A stretch of 59,451 nucleotides of DNA from Peptoniphilus sp034090345 (GTDB lineage Bacteria > Bacillota > Clostridia > Tissierellales > Peptoniphilaceae): the NCBI RefSeq assembly GCF_034090345.1, contig NZ_JAXDSS010000072.1, positions 1-59,451 on the forward strand. The letters run 5' to 3'. The position numbers and the translations under genes were made by a program. Shown here piece after piece: positions 41,627-49,931 of the stretch (positions are counted from its first letter, which is position 1; each line of letters starts with the position of its first letter). The notes under the pieces were generated by a model. The model saw nothing but the letters and a program-made list of their open reading frames with translations. It was not told the origin of the DNA and ran no database searches.

Positions 41627-42388
41627 TTAACTTTCTACCTCTATTTCTTTTCCCAAAAGTAAATTTTTCCATTCTTTTGATGGTTCTTGGTCTGTTATTA
41701 TAGTGTCTATGCCTTCAATTTCCGTGAAAATAACTGCCGATTCATCTGTAAATTTTGTATGGTCCATTAGTAATATTTTATTTTTACTATGTTTTAACAT
41801 GTTTTTTCTAATTTTTAAGTTTTCTATGTTATTTTCTCCTAATCCAAATTCCATATCTATTGTAGGAAAACTCACAAATGCTATATCCGCTCTGTATGTC
41901 TTTATCATATCTAGAGTTTGGTGCCCTATAAATGAGTTCGTTTTGTTGTGAAATTCTCCTCCTATTGCTATTAAATTTATATTTTCTGAAGTTGAGCAAA
42001 GGTTAGCTATTTCCAATGAGTTTGTTATCACTGAAACATATATTTTTTTATCTATTAGGTTTTTGGCTAATTCTACACATGTTGTGCTTGAGTCCATGAT
42101 GATTAAGTCTTTTGCTTTTATGCGTTTCATAGCCATAATTGCTATGTAATTTTTTTCATCCTTCATCAACTCTTTTTTTATATAGTTTCCAAATCCTCTA
42201 TCGTATATGTTTTCTAAATATGCTCCACCTCTTGTCCTCTTTAATCTGTTTTGTTTTTCTAATTCTATTAAGTCTTTTCTAATAGTCTCTTCGCTACATT
42301 TTAGTATTTCTGCTATTTCAGCTATGCTGAGTACATTATGGGTTTCAAGATATCTTATTATTTGGCTATGGCGTTCTATTTTTATCAT
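41627..42388 (-). CDS. DeoR-family transcriptional regulator
   Basis: 253 residues. The N-terminal helix-turn-helix reads RHSQIIRYLETHNVLSIAEIAEILKCSEETIRKDL. The C-terminal DeoR sensor domain has MDSSTTCVELAKNL, VITNSLEIANL, GGEFHNKTNSFIG and FTEIEGIDTIITD. Such domains bind phosphorylated sugars. The ATG at 42388 has AGAGGTG upstream; the longer ORF extends into repeat copy F and should be ignored. It lies next to the aldolase, phosphorylase and isomerase genes, so a pentose or deoxypentose phosphate is a reasonable inducer. Confidence 0.9.
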   Translation of the reverse strand: MIKIERHSQIIRYLETHNVLSIAEIAEILKCSEETIRKDLIELEKQNRLKRTRGGAYLENIYDRGFGNYIKKELMKDEKNYIAIMAMKRIKAKDLIIMDSSTTCVELAKNLIDKKIYVSVITNSLEIANLCSTSENINLIAIGGEFHNKTNSFIGHQTLDMIKTYRADIAFVSFPTIDMEFGLGENNIENLKIRKNMLKHSKNKILLMDHTKFTDESAVIFTEIEGIDTIITDQEPSKEWKNLLLGKEIEVES

Positions 42389-42430
42389 TTTGCACCTCTT
42401 TTTAAGATTTTTCTTTGCAGATTTGGTTTT

Positions 42431-42565
42431 GCGGACGGGTTTTTGTTGTTTTATTATTTTATTAGATTTGGCGGGTCGACCACGCTGTCGCATTCTTGCG
42501 GCCAATACATTTTTTACAACTGTTGTTGGTTTGCGAGGACCTCGCTAAACTCGTGCCGCCCCTAC
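42431..42565 (+). repeat. Dispersed GC-ended repeat, copy F
   Basis: Left end GCGGACGGG at 42431 and right end CGTGCCGCCCCTAC ending at 42565. The middle is longer and more GC-rich than in the other copies and includes a GCGAG-GAC-CTCGC hairpin. The sequence after the right end (CGTTTTTTATAATATT, then ATGTTTTTAAAATTAT) is repeated after copy G. Confidence 0.6.
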
Positions 42566-42605
42566 GTTTTTTATAATATTAATGTTTTTAAAATTATCTT
42601 TTTGA

Positions 42606-42697
42606 GGGCGGGCCTTTATTTCTTTTTATCTATTCTTTTTATTTGTTTAATTTTATTTTAATTTTTTATTTTTCTTGCAGATACGTGCCGCCCCTAC
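42606..42697 (+). repeat. Dispersed GC-ended repeat, copy G
   Basis: GGGCGGGCCTTTAT at the left and ACGTGCCGCCCCTAC at the right, with a T-rich middle close to that of copy A. It sits in tandem with copy F between the aldolase and the DeoR gene, and the two share a right flank. Confidence 0.7.
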
Positions 42698-42743
42698 GTT
42701 TTTGATAATATTGATGTTTTTAAAATTATTGTCCAACAAAAAA

Positions 42744-43331
42744 TCAATCGTTTATTGTGTATGCTTTACCTATTGTTCTTGCGTAATAATATATTTTTGC
42801 CAAGTCTTCTACATATTCTGCTGATAAAAATGCTTTTTCCATATTTTCTCCACAACATATAACTCCATGGTTTGCCAAAAGGCATGAATTAGTTTTTTCT
42901 AAATAAGGTATTATGGCTTTTGCAAGTTCAATTGACCCTGCTCTTTCAAATGGTGCAACTTTTAATTTTCCACCTATAAAAGGCTCCATTTCTATTGAAA
43001 TAAACGGTATTTCTTCTCTCGCAACTGCAAAGGCTGTTGCAAATGTTGAATGTGTGTGAACTACTGCACTATATTTAGGATATTTTTTATATATTTCAAG
43101 ATGCATTTGCCATTCTGATGATGGTATTTGTCCTTCTACATATGGGTTTCCGTCAGCATGAATTTTCACAATATCTTTTTCTTTTATTTTTCCATAGTCC
43201 ATACCACTCGGTGTTATATAAAAACTGTCTTCATCTTCTCCTCTAAGGCTGATGTTGCCGCTTGTTCCCGCTACTAATTTTGTGTTGTATAACTTTATCC
43301 CTGCTTCTACTAAAATTTTTCTATAATTCAT
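42744..43331 (-). CDS. Class II aldolase (pentulose-1-phosphate / deoxypentulose-1-phosphate type)
   Basis: 195 residues. All class II aldolase landmarks are present: phosphate loop GTSGNISLR (22-30), ITPSGMDYGKI, catalytic E73 (SSEWQMH), zinc ligands H92, H94 (VVHTHSTFATAF) and H155 (LANHGVICCG). The numbering matches E. coli fuculose-phosphate aldolase. Enzymes of this group split 1-phosphorylated ketoses to DHAP and an aldehyde. Beside an MtnA-like isomerase, the likely substrate is ribulose-1-phosphate, 5-deoxyribulose-1-phosphate or the methylthio form. L-fuculose-1-phosphate is possible, but no fucose genes are nearby. It has its own promoter. Confidence 0.87.
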   Translation of the reverse strand: MNYRKILVEAGIKLYNTKLVAGTSGNISLRGEDEDSFYITPSGMDYGKIKEKDIVKIHADGNPYVEGQIPSSEWQMHLEIYKKYPKYSAVVHTHSTFATAFAVAREEIPFISIEMEPFIGGKLKVAPFERAGSIELAKAIIPYLEKTNSCLLANHGVICCGENMEKAFLSAEYVEDLAKIYYYARTIGKAYTIND

Positions 43332-43376
43332 TTTCTACCTCTAATTTAAATTTTTTTAATTTATATTTATTTATTA

Positions 43377-43405
43377 AGTATATTTTAAATACAATAAACT
43401 TGCAA
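43377..43405 (-). promoter_or_regulatory. Promoter of the aldolase gene
   Basis: On the minus strand TTGCAA (43405-43400), a 17-base spacer and TATACT (43382-43377), about 45 bases before the start codon. Confidence 0.7.
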
Positions 43406-43581
43406 TTGATTTTTTGGAGTTTTTTGGATTTTACACAAATATTTTTGTTATTTATTGGTTTTTATTTGTTTTTATATCATTTTTAATTTTAATTATTATT
43501 TTTTTCTCTATTTTATCAAGTTTATTCGATTTTTATTTTTCCAATTTTAACCAATTTAATTTGACTTTTTAATGTATAATG

Positions 43582-43609
43582 TTAAAATAAAATTATAATT
43601 TTATTTTAA
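43582..43609. promoter_or_regulatory. 28-bp perfect palindrome abutting the permease ribosome site
   Basis: TTAAAATAAAAT-TATA-ATTTTATTTTAA is an exact palindrome lying between a TATAAT at about 43575-43580 and the AAGGAGG at 43608-43614. It could be an operator for the DeoR-type regulator or an mRNA hairpin beside the ribosome site. It is all A/T, so chance plays some part. Confidence 0.5.
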
Positions 43610-43618
43610 GGAGGATTT

Positions 43619-44917
43619 ATGAAAAATTCTAAAATTTCTTTGTTGGATTTAATTGGAATTGGTGTCGGACAAATAATTGGTTCCGGAGTAATGATTTTAA
43701 CCGGAATTGCCGTTGGCAAAACCGGTCATGGTGTTACTTGGGCTTTTATAGTTGCCGGAATCATCGTTGCCATAACTAATTTATGTCTTGCAACTCTCGG
43801 TTCTGCAATTCCTGCTAATGGCGGCATGTATACATACGTAAGAGACTTAATCGGTAAAAAAACCGGTTTCTTCTATGTCGCACTCTTAGCTGCCGGTCAA
43901 TTGGTATTGGCAAATTATGCAATCGGTTTCTCCGAATACCTAAAGGAGCTTATCCCCGCAATAAATGTAACTTTGGTTTCAGCTATTATGATGACTACAA
44001 TTTTTATTGTGAATTTAACAGGTATAAAAACTGCTGTTAAATTCCAAAACCTGCTTGTTATAGTACTTGTAGTATCTATTGGTTTGTTCATTGTCCTAGG
44101 TCTTCCTAAGATAAATGATTTTTCTCCTTATATGGATATCACTAAAGTTATGCCTAATGGTTTTTCTGATTTTATCGCAGCTATATTTCTTGTTAGATTT
44201 TCACTTGTTGGAGCTGAATACATAAATGAATTTGGTAATGATGCTGAAAATCCCGGCAAAAATATTCCTCTTGCAATGATAATTTCAACTATTATAGTTT
44301 CTATAATTTATTTGGGGGTTGGGTTTGTAGCTACCGGTGTACTTCCTGTCGAAGAGGTGGCTTTTAAGACTCTTGGAAGTGTTGCTAAGGAAATTTTTTC
44401 TCAACCTGTTTATTATTTCTTCATGGTTGGCGGAGCGATGTTTGCTGTTGCTTCTTCTTTAAATGCTGTTTTTGCTTGGGCTCCCAAAGGACTTAAGGTT
44501 GCAATTGAAGATGGTTGGCTTCCAGAATTTTTAGCTATTGAAAACAAAACCTTCGGAACTCCACATTATCTGCTTTTAATTTTCTACATACTTGGTATGA
44601 TTCCTATTTTAACCGGCGGAACTTTGGAAATTATAGCTGTTCTTGGAAATAATATCGGTCTTATATTTGCCGCTCTTCCAATTGTCGCTGTACTTTTCTT
44701 ACCCTCAAGAAACAAAATCGCATACGAAAATGCCTATTTCAAATTACCTTTATGGGCTATGAGAGTACTTCCTGTTCTTTGCTTAATAGTTTTTGCCGCA
44801 GGTTTTTATTCTAATGTAGACTTCATAGGTCCTTTAGGAATAAAAGTATTGTTTGGATATTGTTTAATTGTAGCTATTTATGCTAAGCTTAGAGAGCCTT
44901 ATATCAAAAAGTCATAA
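43619..44917 (+). CDS. APC-superfamily permease
   Basis: 432 residues with about 12 membrane helices. The N-terminus has ISLLDLIGIGVGQIIGSGVMILTG, the substrate-binding GIGxxIGxGI loop of APC carriers, and later NGGMYTYVRDLIGKKTGF. APC carriers usually move amino acids. Here it opens a unit with a nucleoside phosphorylase and an isomerase, so a nucleoside, methylthio- or deoxy-sugar substrate is a reasonable guess not provable by sequence. AAGGAGG precedes the ATG. The next gene starts 15 bases after its stop. Confidence 0.82.
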   Translation: MKNSKISLLDLIGIGVGQIIGSGVMILTGIAVGKTGHGVTWAFIVAGIIVAITNLCLATLGSAIPANGGMYTYVRDLIGKKTGFFYVALLAAGQLVLANYAIGFSEYLKELIPAINVTLVSAIMMTTIFIVNLTGIKTAVKFQNLLVIVLVVSIGLFIVLGLPKINDFSPYMDITKVMPNGFSDFIAAIFLVRFSLVGAEYINEFGNDAENPGKNIPLAMIISTIIVSIIYLGVGFVATGVLPVEEVAFKTLGSVAKEIFSQPVYYFFMVGGAMFAVASSLNAVFAWAPKGLKVAIEDGWLPEFLAIENKTFGTPHYLLLIFYILGMIPILTGGTLEIIAVLGNNIGLIFAALPIVAVLFLPSRNKIAYENAYFKLPLWAMRVLPVLCLIVFAAGFYSNVDFIGPLGIKVLFGYCLIVAIYAKLREPYIKKS

Positions 44918-44932
44918 TTAAGTGAGGTTTTT

Positions 44933-45763
44933 ATGTTAAAAGAAAAAATTTTCAGTGTTTATAAAGAAAGTGCAGATTATATTTTATCTAAAATAGGAGC
45001 TCCTGTTGATTTTGCCATAGTACTTGGAACCGGTCTCGGCACTCTACTCGACTCTATGGAAGATAAAATTGAGATACCTTATGAAGAAATTCCGGGATTT
45101 TTAATCTCTACTGTTAAAAGTCACCCTGGGAAATTTATATACGGTAAATTGTCCGGCAAAAACGTAATTTGTATGTCCGGCAGATTCCACTACTATGAAG
45201 GCTATGACCACAGCGAGTTGGCAACTCCAATGTATGTTTTAAAACTTGTTGGTGTTAAGACTGTAATTTTAACTAATGCTGCCGGTGCAATAAATTATAA
45301 TTTTCATCCTGGAGATATTTGCGTTGTAACTGACCACCTAAATTTCGGTGGAGTTTCTCCTACTCGTGGAAACAACTTAGATGAATTTGGCGAAAGATTT
45401 TATCCTATAGACAATCTATATGACAGAGATTTAAGAACTTTTGCAAAAAATTGTGCTATTGAACTTGGCTTTTCCCTAAAGGAAGGTGTTTATTTCTATA
45501 CTGTAGGACCTTTCTTTGAAACTCCGGCCGAAATAAGAGCTATAAGACTTTTAGGTGGCGACTTAGTCGGAATGTCTACTATTTCTGAATCTCTGACCGC
45601 CGGACATTGCGGTATAAAAGTTCTATGTCTTTCTTTGGCTACTAATTACAGCTCCGACAGAGTGGAAAACATGGACGGTAGCGAAGTTGAAGATGTTGCA
45701 ATGGCAGCTTCTGAAAAATTCAGAAATTTAATACTTAAAATATTAGAAAAATTCGAGGGTTAA
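44933..45763 (+). CDS. Purine nucleoside phosphorylase (6-oxopurine type)
   Basis: 276 residues, the trimeric PNP/MTAP fold. Motifs are VLGTGLGTLLD (phosphate), HPGKFIYGKLSG, MSGRFHYYEGY, LTNAAGAINYNF, GPFFETPAEIRAIR with the base-binding Glu, and SLATNYSSD. In the last, Asn holds the position that is Asp in methylthioadenosine phosphorylases, which favours hypoxanthine and guanine nucleosides. The products would be purine base and alpha-ribose-1-phosphate or a 5-modified analogue. GAGG precedes the ATG. It lies between the permease and the isomerase, one base from the latter. Confidence 0.9.
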   Translation: MLKEKIFSVYKESADYILSKIGAPVDFAIVLGTGLGTLLDSMEDKIEIPYEEIPGFLISTVKSHPGKFIYGKLSGKNVICMSGRFHYYEGYDHSELATPMYVLKLVGVKTVILTNAAGAINYNFHPGDICVVTDHLNFGGVSPTRGNNLDEFGERFYPIDNLYDRDLRTFAKNCAIELGFSLKEGVYFYTVGPFFETPAEIRAIRLLGGDLVGMSTISESLTAGHCGIKVLCLSLATNYSSDRVENMDGSEVEDVAMAASEKFRNLILKILEKFEG

Positions 45764-45764
45764 T

Positions 45765-46805
45765 ATGGAAAGACAAGATTATAATCTGCCATTTATGCTT
45801 CAATATGAACACGTTGCTTGGTATGAAAATGGTAGTGTTAAAATTTTAGACAGAAGAATTTACCCCAAAGAGGTTACATTTGTAGAATGTTTTAGTCATG
45901 TTGATGTGGCTCAAGCTATAGCTGACATGGTCACTCAAAGTGCCGGACCTTATACCGCAGCCGGAATGGGTATGGCTCTTGCAGCTTATGAGGCTCGTGA
46001 TTTAAATGATGATGAAAAAATTATTTTTTTAAAAAAGGCCTCTGATAAAATTTCCAACGCACGTCCAACTACTGCAAACAGAATGAGAAAAATCACTGAA
46101 GACTCTGTTAAAGTTGCAATCAATGCTATGGAAAATGGTCTTGACCCGATCCGGACTATCTTTGAAAATACTGTTGTCTCTTTAAACAGAAGATATTCTA
46201 CTATGAACAAAGTTGCAAAATATCTATGTGAGTTAATTCCTGAAAATGGAAAAGTTTTGACTCAGTGTTTCGGCGAAACTATAGTTGGAATGATGCTTAG
46301 AAATTTAAAAGAAAGCGGAAAAACTGTCAGCTTCTACTGTGCAGAAACTCGCCCTTATTATCAAGGCGCTCGTCTAACTGCGACTTGTTGCAGCGAAATG
46401 GGCTTTGAGACAACTATTCTAACAGACAATATGATCGCATATGCTATGGAAAATATTGGAATAGATTTATTCACTTCAGCTGCTGATACTATAACGCGCG
46501 ATGCTCACGTAGCAAACAAAATAGGTACTTTCCAAATTGCTATTTTAGCTAAAAAGTTCAATATTCCCTATTTTGTAACCGGCATTCCTGACGATGATAA
46601 ATTTTCAAAAGATGATATAAAAATTGAATTGAGAGATCCATCTCTTGTTTTGGGAGATTGGACTGCAAAGGGTGTAAAAGCTATATATCCTTCGTTTGAC
46701 ATCACTCCGCCTATGTTAATTCACGGTGTCGTAACTGACAAGGGACTTTATGAGCCTTCTGAACTACCAAATTATTTTGATTCTAAAGTAAATAGATTTT
46801 ATTAA
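45765..46805 (+). CDS. MtnA-like aldose-1-phosphate isomerase
   Basis: 346 residues of the eIF2B-alpha/MtnA fold. It has NARPTTANRMRK (98-109), C168 (VLTQCFGE), ETRPYYQGARLTA and D241 in SAADTITRDAHVANKIGT. C168 and D241 correspond to the catalytic pair of methylthioribose-1-phosphate isomerase. The reaction would turn an aldose-1-phosphate into the ketose-1-phosphate. The same fold also isomerises 5-deoxyribose-1-phosphate and ribose-1,5-bisphosphate, so the substrate is open. Following PNP directly, it needs no sugar kinase. No other methionine-salvage genes (mtnK, mtnB, mtnW) are seen here. Confidence 0.87.
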   Translation: MERQDYNLPFMLQYEHVAWYENGSVKILDRRIYPKEVTFVECFSHVDVAQAIADMVTQSAGPYTAAGMGMALAAYEARDLNDDEKIIFLKKASDKISNARPTTANRMRKITEDSVKVAINAMENGLDPIRTIFENTVVSLNRRYSTMNKVAKYLCELIPENGKVLTQCFGETIVGMMLRNLKESGKTVSFYCAETRPYYQGARLTATCCSEMGFETTILTDNMIAYAMENIGIDLFTSAADTITRDAHVANKIGTFQIAILAKKFNIPYFVTGIPDDDKFSKDDIKIELRDPSLVLGDWTAKGVKAIYPSFDITPPMLIHGVVTDKGLYEPSELPNYFDSKVNRFY

Positions 46806-46808
46806 TTT

Positions 46809-46847
46809 TAAAAGCGTATCTTGGTATCAAACCAAAATACGCTTTTT
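46809..46847 (+). terminator. Bidirectional terminator between isomerase and guanine deaminase
   Basis: AAAAGCGTAT...ATACGCTTTTT with an inner TTGGT/ACCAA stem lies between the two convergent genes. A and T runs on both sides serve both strands. Confidence 0.85.
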
Positions 46848-46867
46848 CCGTCTCTATTATTTATTAT

Positions 46868-48139
46868 TTAGAATATTTTATTTCCCCTTACAAATTTGTG
46901 TTTAATATCTTTGTGTTGAGACAAATATATTGTCCTCTCTAATCTTTGGCGTAAATTTAAATCTTCTGTTCTATATTCTGAATCATCTATTACAACTACA
47001 TCTAATTCATATCCTCTTTCAAACGAACCAACTTTTCCAAAAAATTCTCCACCGCCAAGTGTTCCCAAATAAAATACTTCTTCTACTTTCAATGGGTTTG
47101 AATTTTCATCTATAAGTCTCCAGAAAAGTTTTGAAACTTGGATAGCATCTGTCATCTGTCTAAAAATAGATAAATATGCTCCACCTGCAACGTCACTTCC
47201 AAGTCCAACTCTCTGACCTTCTTCTAAGTATTTTCTAATTGGAGCTATTCCTGAAGAGAGATTCATATTTGAATCAGGACAGTGTGCTATGTAGACCCCT
47301 CTATCTTTTAACAATTTTCTCTCGTATTCGTCTGACCATACACAGTGAGCCATTATAGTCTTGGAATATTCTCCAAACAGTCCAAATCTGTCATAAGACT
47401 CTCCATAGCATTTTGTTCCGGGGCATAGCTCTTTAACCCATTCTATTTCTGATTGATTTTCAGATAAGTGTGACTGCACCGGAAGTTTTTCCTCTTTTGT
47501 AATTTTACCTAAGCTCTCCATCAATTCGTCAGTACATGATGGTGTAAATCTTGGAGTTATTATCGGATATGTGTTTTTATATTTTACTTTGGTTTCATCT
47601 AACCACTTTATTGTATTCTCAATACTCTCTCTTGCACCAACTTCTTGTAATTCCGGTATTGAGTTTCTGTCCATATTGACTTTTCCAACGTAAGAAACCA
47701 ATCCTGAATTTTCAAGCATACCCATTAAAATTATGGTGCTTGGTACGTGTAATGTTGCAAACACAACCGCTCTTGTAGTTGCACTACTTACCAAGTCTCC
47801 TACAAATTTTTCATATGTTTTTTTAGCATATTCTGTGTCTATATACTTTGCCTCATGAGGGAATGTATATGTATTTAGCCAATCCAAAAGTTCCAAATCC
47901 ATTCCAAGCCCTCTGAAATGATATTGTGGCGCATGAACATGTAAATCTATAAGACCCGGTATTATTAACTTATCACTATAATCATAGACCTCCAAGTCCT
48001 TATACTCATCAGGTATTTCATCAAATACCCCACATGAATAACCTTCCACACACACCAAATAACTATTTTCTCTTGTTGTTAAATTTTCCAGATTTTCGCT
48101 ATAGCAAATATCTCCTTTTATTATAAAAGATGCTCTCAT
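46868..48139 (-). CDS. guaD: Guanine deaminase
   Basis: A zinc amidohydrolase of 423 residues that turns guanine into xanthine and ammonia. Metal ligands lie in LIDLHVHAPQYHFRG (the PQY is guanine-deaminase-like), PVQSHLSENQSEIEWV, MAHCVW and GLGSDVAGG. TPRFTPSCTDELM is another family motif. The second ATG (48139) is preferred because GGAGG abuts the first. It follows the NCS2 permease by 16 bases and should share its riboswitch. It links nucleoside cleavage upstream to xanthine dehydrogenase. Confidence 0.92.
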   Translation of the reverse strand: MRASFIIKGDICYSENLENLTTRENSYLVCVEGYSCGVFDEIPDEYKDLEVYDYSDKLIIPGLIDLHVHAPQYHFRGLGMDLELLDWLNTYTFPHEAKYIDTEYAKKTYEKFVGDLVSSATTRAVVFATLHVPSTIILMGMLENSGLVSYVGKVNMDRNSIPELQEVGARESIENTIKWLDETKVKYKNTYPIITPRFTPSCTDELMESLGKITKEEKLPVQSHLSENQSEIEWVKELCPGTKCYGESYDRFGLFGEYSKTIMAHCVWSDEYERKLLKDRGVYIAHCPDSNMNLSSGIAPIRKYLEEGQRVGLGSDVAGGAYLSIFRQMTDAIQVSKLFWRLIDENSNPLKVEEVFYLGTLGGGEFFGKVGSFERGYELDVVVIDDSEYRTEDLNLRQRLERTIYLSQHKDIKHKFVRGNKIF

Positions 48140-48155
48140 AAACATCCTCCATTCT

Positions 48156-49577
48156 TTAACCTAATGAAATTAATACATATCGTAATGCAAAAATAACTGA
48201 AACCACTGCTGTTAATAATTTTATATCCTTAATTTTTCCAGTAAATAATTTCAATAAACAAAAACTTATTAATCCCATTGCTATACCATTTGCAATTGAA
48301 TATGTAAATGGCATAAATGTTATCGTAATAAATGCCGGAATAGCATTTGTAATATCACTAAAATCAACATCTTTTACATTAGATAGCATTAAAACCCCTA
48401 CATAAATTAAAGCCGGTGCTGTTGCTGCTGCTGGAATTATACTTACAAATGGAGCACAAATTATTGCTGCTATAAACAACATAGATGTTGTAAGCGCTGT
48501 TAACCCTGTACGTCCTCCCTCTGCTATTCCCGCACTTGATTCTACAAGAGTTGTTACAGTTGGCGCCCCAACTAAAGCTCCTGTAAGTGTCGAAATTGCA
48601 TCTGACATAAGAGCTTGCTTCATTCTTATAACTTCTCCATTTTCATCTATCATATTTGCTTGTTTAGCAGCTCCAAGTAATGTTCCTAAAGAATCAAACA
48701 TATTAACTAACGAAAAACTTACTACCAACATAAATACTATAAATATATTGTGTATTAAATCTTCCCCTGCAAAAAGTCCCACAAAATCTAACTTAAAAAG
48801 TGATACTTCGTAAAAATCATGGAATTTTGTAGCCAAGTTCAAATCAAAAGCGTCAAATTTTGTAACTCCTAATGGCACTCCTATTAAAGTAGCAATCACT
48901 ATCCCTATTAATATAGAGCCCTTTACTTTCTTTGCGTTCAATACTCCTATTATTATAAGCCCTATTAATGCAACCGTTGCACTCATTATTAGTTGTGTAT
49001 CAAATTCAGGATTTTGCCATTGTGAAAAATCGATCATACTGACCAATGTCGCCGGGTTATCTACTACAATATTGGCACTTTTTAAACCTATTATAGTTAT
49101 AAATAAACCTATCCCAGGTGTCATAGCATCTTTTATACAGTTTGGAATTGCTCTTATTATAGCTTCTCTAAGTCCTATGGCAGTGATTATTATAAATATT
49201 GCCCCTGATAAAAATACTATTACTAAAGCTTGTGAATATGTGTAACCCATTACTAACATTACAGTATATGCAAAGAAAGCACTAAGTCCCATCCCCGGAG
49301 CTTGTGCAAATGGAAGCTTTGCATAAACAGCTACTAAAAAGGTTCCTATAAAAGCTCCTATACACGTAGCTATAAATGCACCGTTTGATACTTTTGTCGC
49401 ATACGCATCTTGCCCTAATATTCGTAAAGGCTCTGAAACTGTCATTGGTATAATTATTAATATGTACGCAATTGTTATAAACGTAGTAATACCGGCTAAA
49501 ATTTCAGTCTTTACATTTGTGTTGTATTTTGAAAGTTCAAAAAATCTTTCAAAAAATCCCTGTTGTTTTTGTTTCAT
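48156..49577 (-). CDS. NCS2-family guanine/hypoxanthine permease (AzgA/PbuG type)
   Basis: 473 residues, about 12-14 membrane segments. The N-terminus FFELSKYNTNVKTEILAGITTFITIAYI and QAPGMGLSAFFAYTVML are diagnostic of the AzgA/PbuG branch. FSLVNMFDSLGTLLGAAK and GAPTVTTLVESSAGIAEGGRTGL complete the substrate site. It would import guanine, hypoxanthine or adenine. A guanine-class riboswitch lies upstream and guaD downstream. AGGAGGG precedes the ATG. Confidence 0.93.
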   Translation of the reverse strand: MKQKQQGFFERFFELSKYNTNVKTEILAGITTFITIAYILIIIPMTVSEPLRILGQDAYATKVSNGAFIATCIGAFIGTFLVAVYAKLPFAQAPGMGLSAFFAYTVMLVMGYTYSQALVIVFLSGAIFIIITAIGLREAIIRAIPNCIKDAMTPGIGLFITIIGLKSANIVVDNPATLVSMIDFSQWQNPEFDTQLIMSATVALIGLIIIGVLNAKKVKGSILIGIVIATLIGVPLGVTKFDAFDLNLATKFHDFYEVSLFKLDFVGLFAGEDLIHNIFIVFMLVVSFSLVNMFDSLGTLLGAAKQANMIDENGEVIRMKQALMSDAISTLTGALVGAPTVTTLVESSAGIAEGGRTGLTALTTSMLFIAAIICAPFVSIIPAAATAPALIYVGVLMLSNVKDVDFSDITNAIPAFITITFMPFTYSIANGIAMGLISFCLLKLFTGKIKDIKLLTAVVSVIFALRYVLISLG

Positions 49578-49682
49578 AACTTTCCCTCCTAAAATATGAC
49601 CGTTAAAATAGAGGAGACAAACTTCTACATACTATTTTCTAATTTAAAAATAAAAAAACTACTCAAAAACCCACTATAAATT

Positions 49683-49797
49683 AAAAAACATTGCAAAACT
49701 ACAGAGATACAGGCATAACAATGTATTTTATAATTTATAGTCGGACTATTAGGTAGTCGATAGATACGCTTAACCAAATTATAAGCTTATATAAATT
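49683..49797 (-). promoter_or_regulatory. Guanine-class purine riboswitch with terminator
   Basis: On the minus strand the aptamer spans 49797-49732. P1 is AATTTAT/ATAAATT. P2 is GCTTA/TAAGC with loop containing AATTTGG. J2/3 is GTATCTATC, and P3 is GACT/AGTC with loop ACCTAAT. J3/1 contains CGACTAT, where the C corresponds to the specificity base of guanine rather than adenine binders. After it, ACATTG...CAATGT plus TTTTTT (49724-49683) is a terminator. The P1 3' strand can also pair with a later AATTTATAG. Binding of guanine, hypoxanthine or xanthine should lower permease and guaD expression. Confidence 0.82.
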
Positions 49798-49931
49798 ATA
49801 TTATTAAATTATAATAGATTTTATTTCATAACGTTTTCCTCTATTTAATAATATTATAATGCTCTTTATCACATTTGTCAATTAAAAAATTAACAATTTT
49901 ATCCAATTTAGGCAATTTTAAAATTTATTTA

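Noticed and set aside
42389..42505. N-terminal extension of the DeoR regulator
   Set aside because: The extra 39 residues are a lysine/arginine-rich read through repeat copy F. A good ribosome site lies before the internal ATG at 42388.
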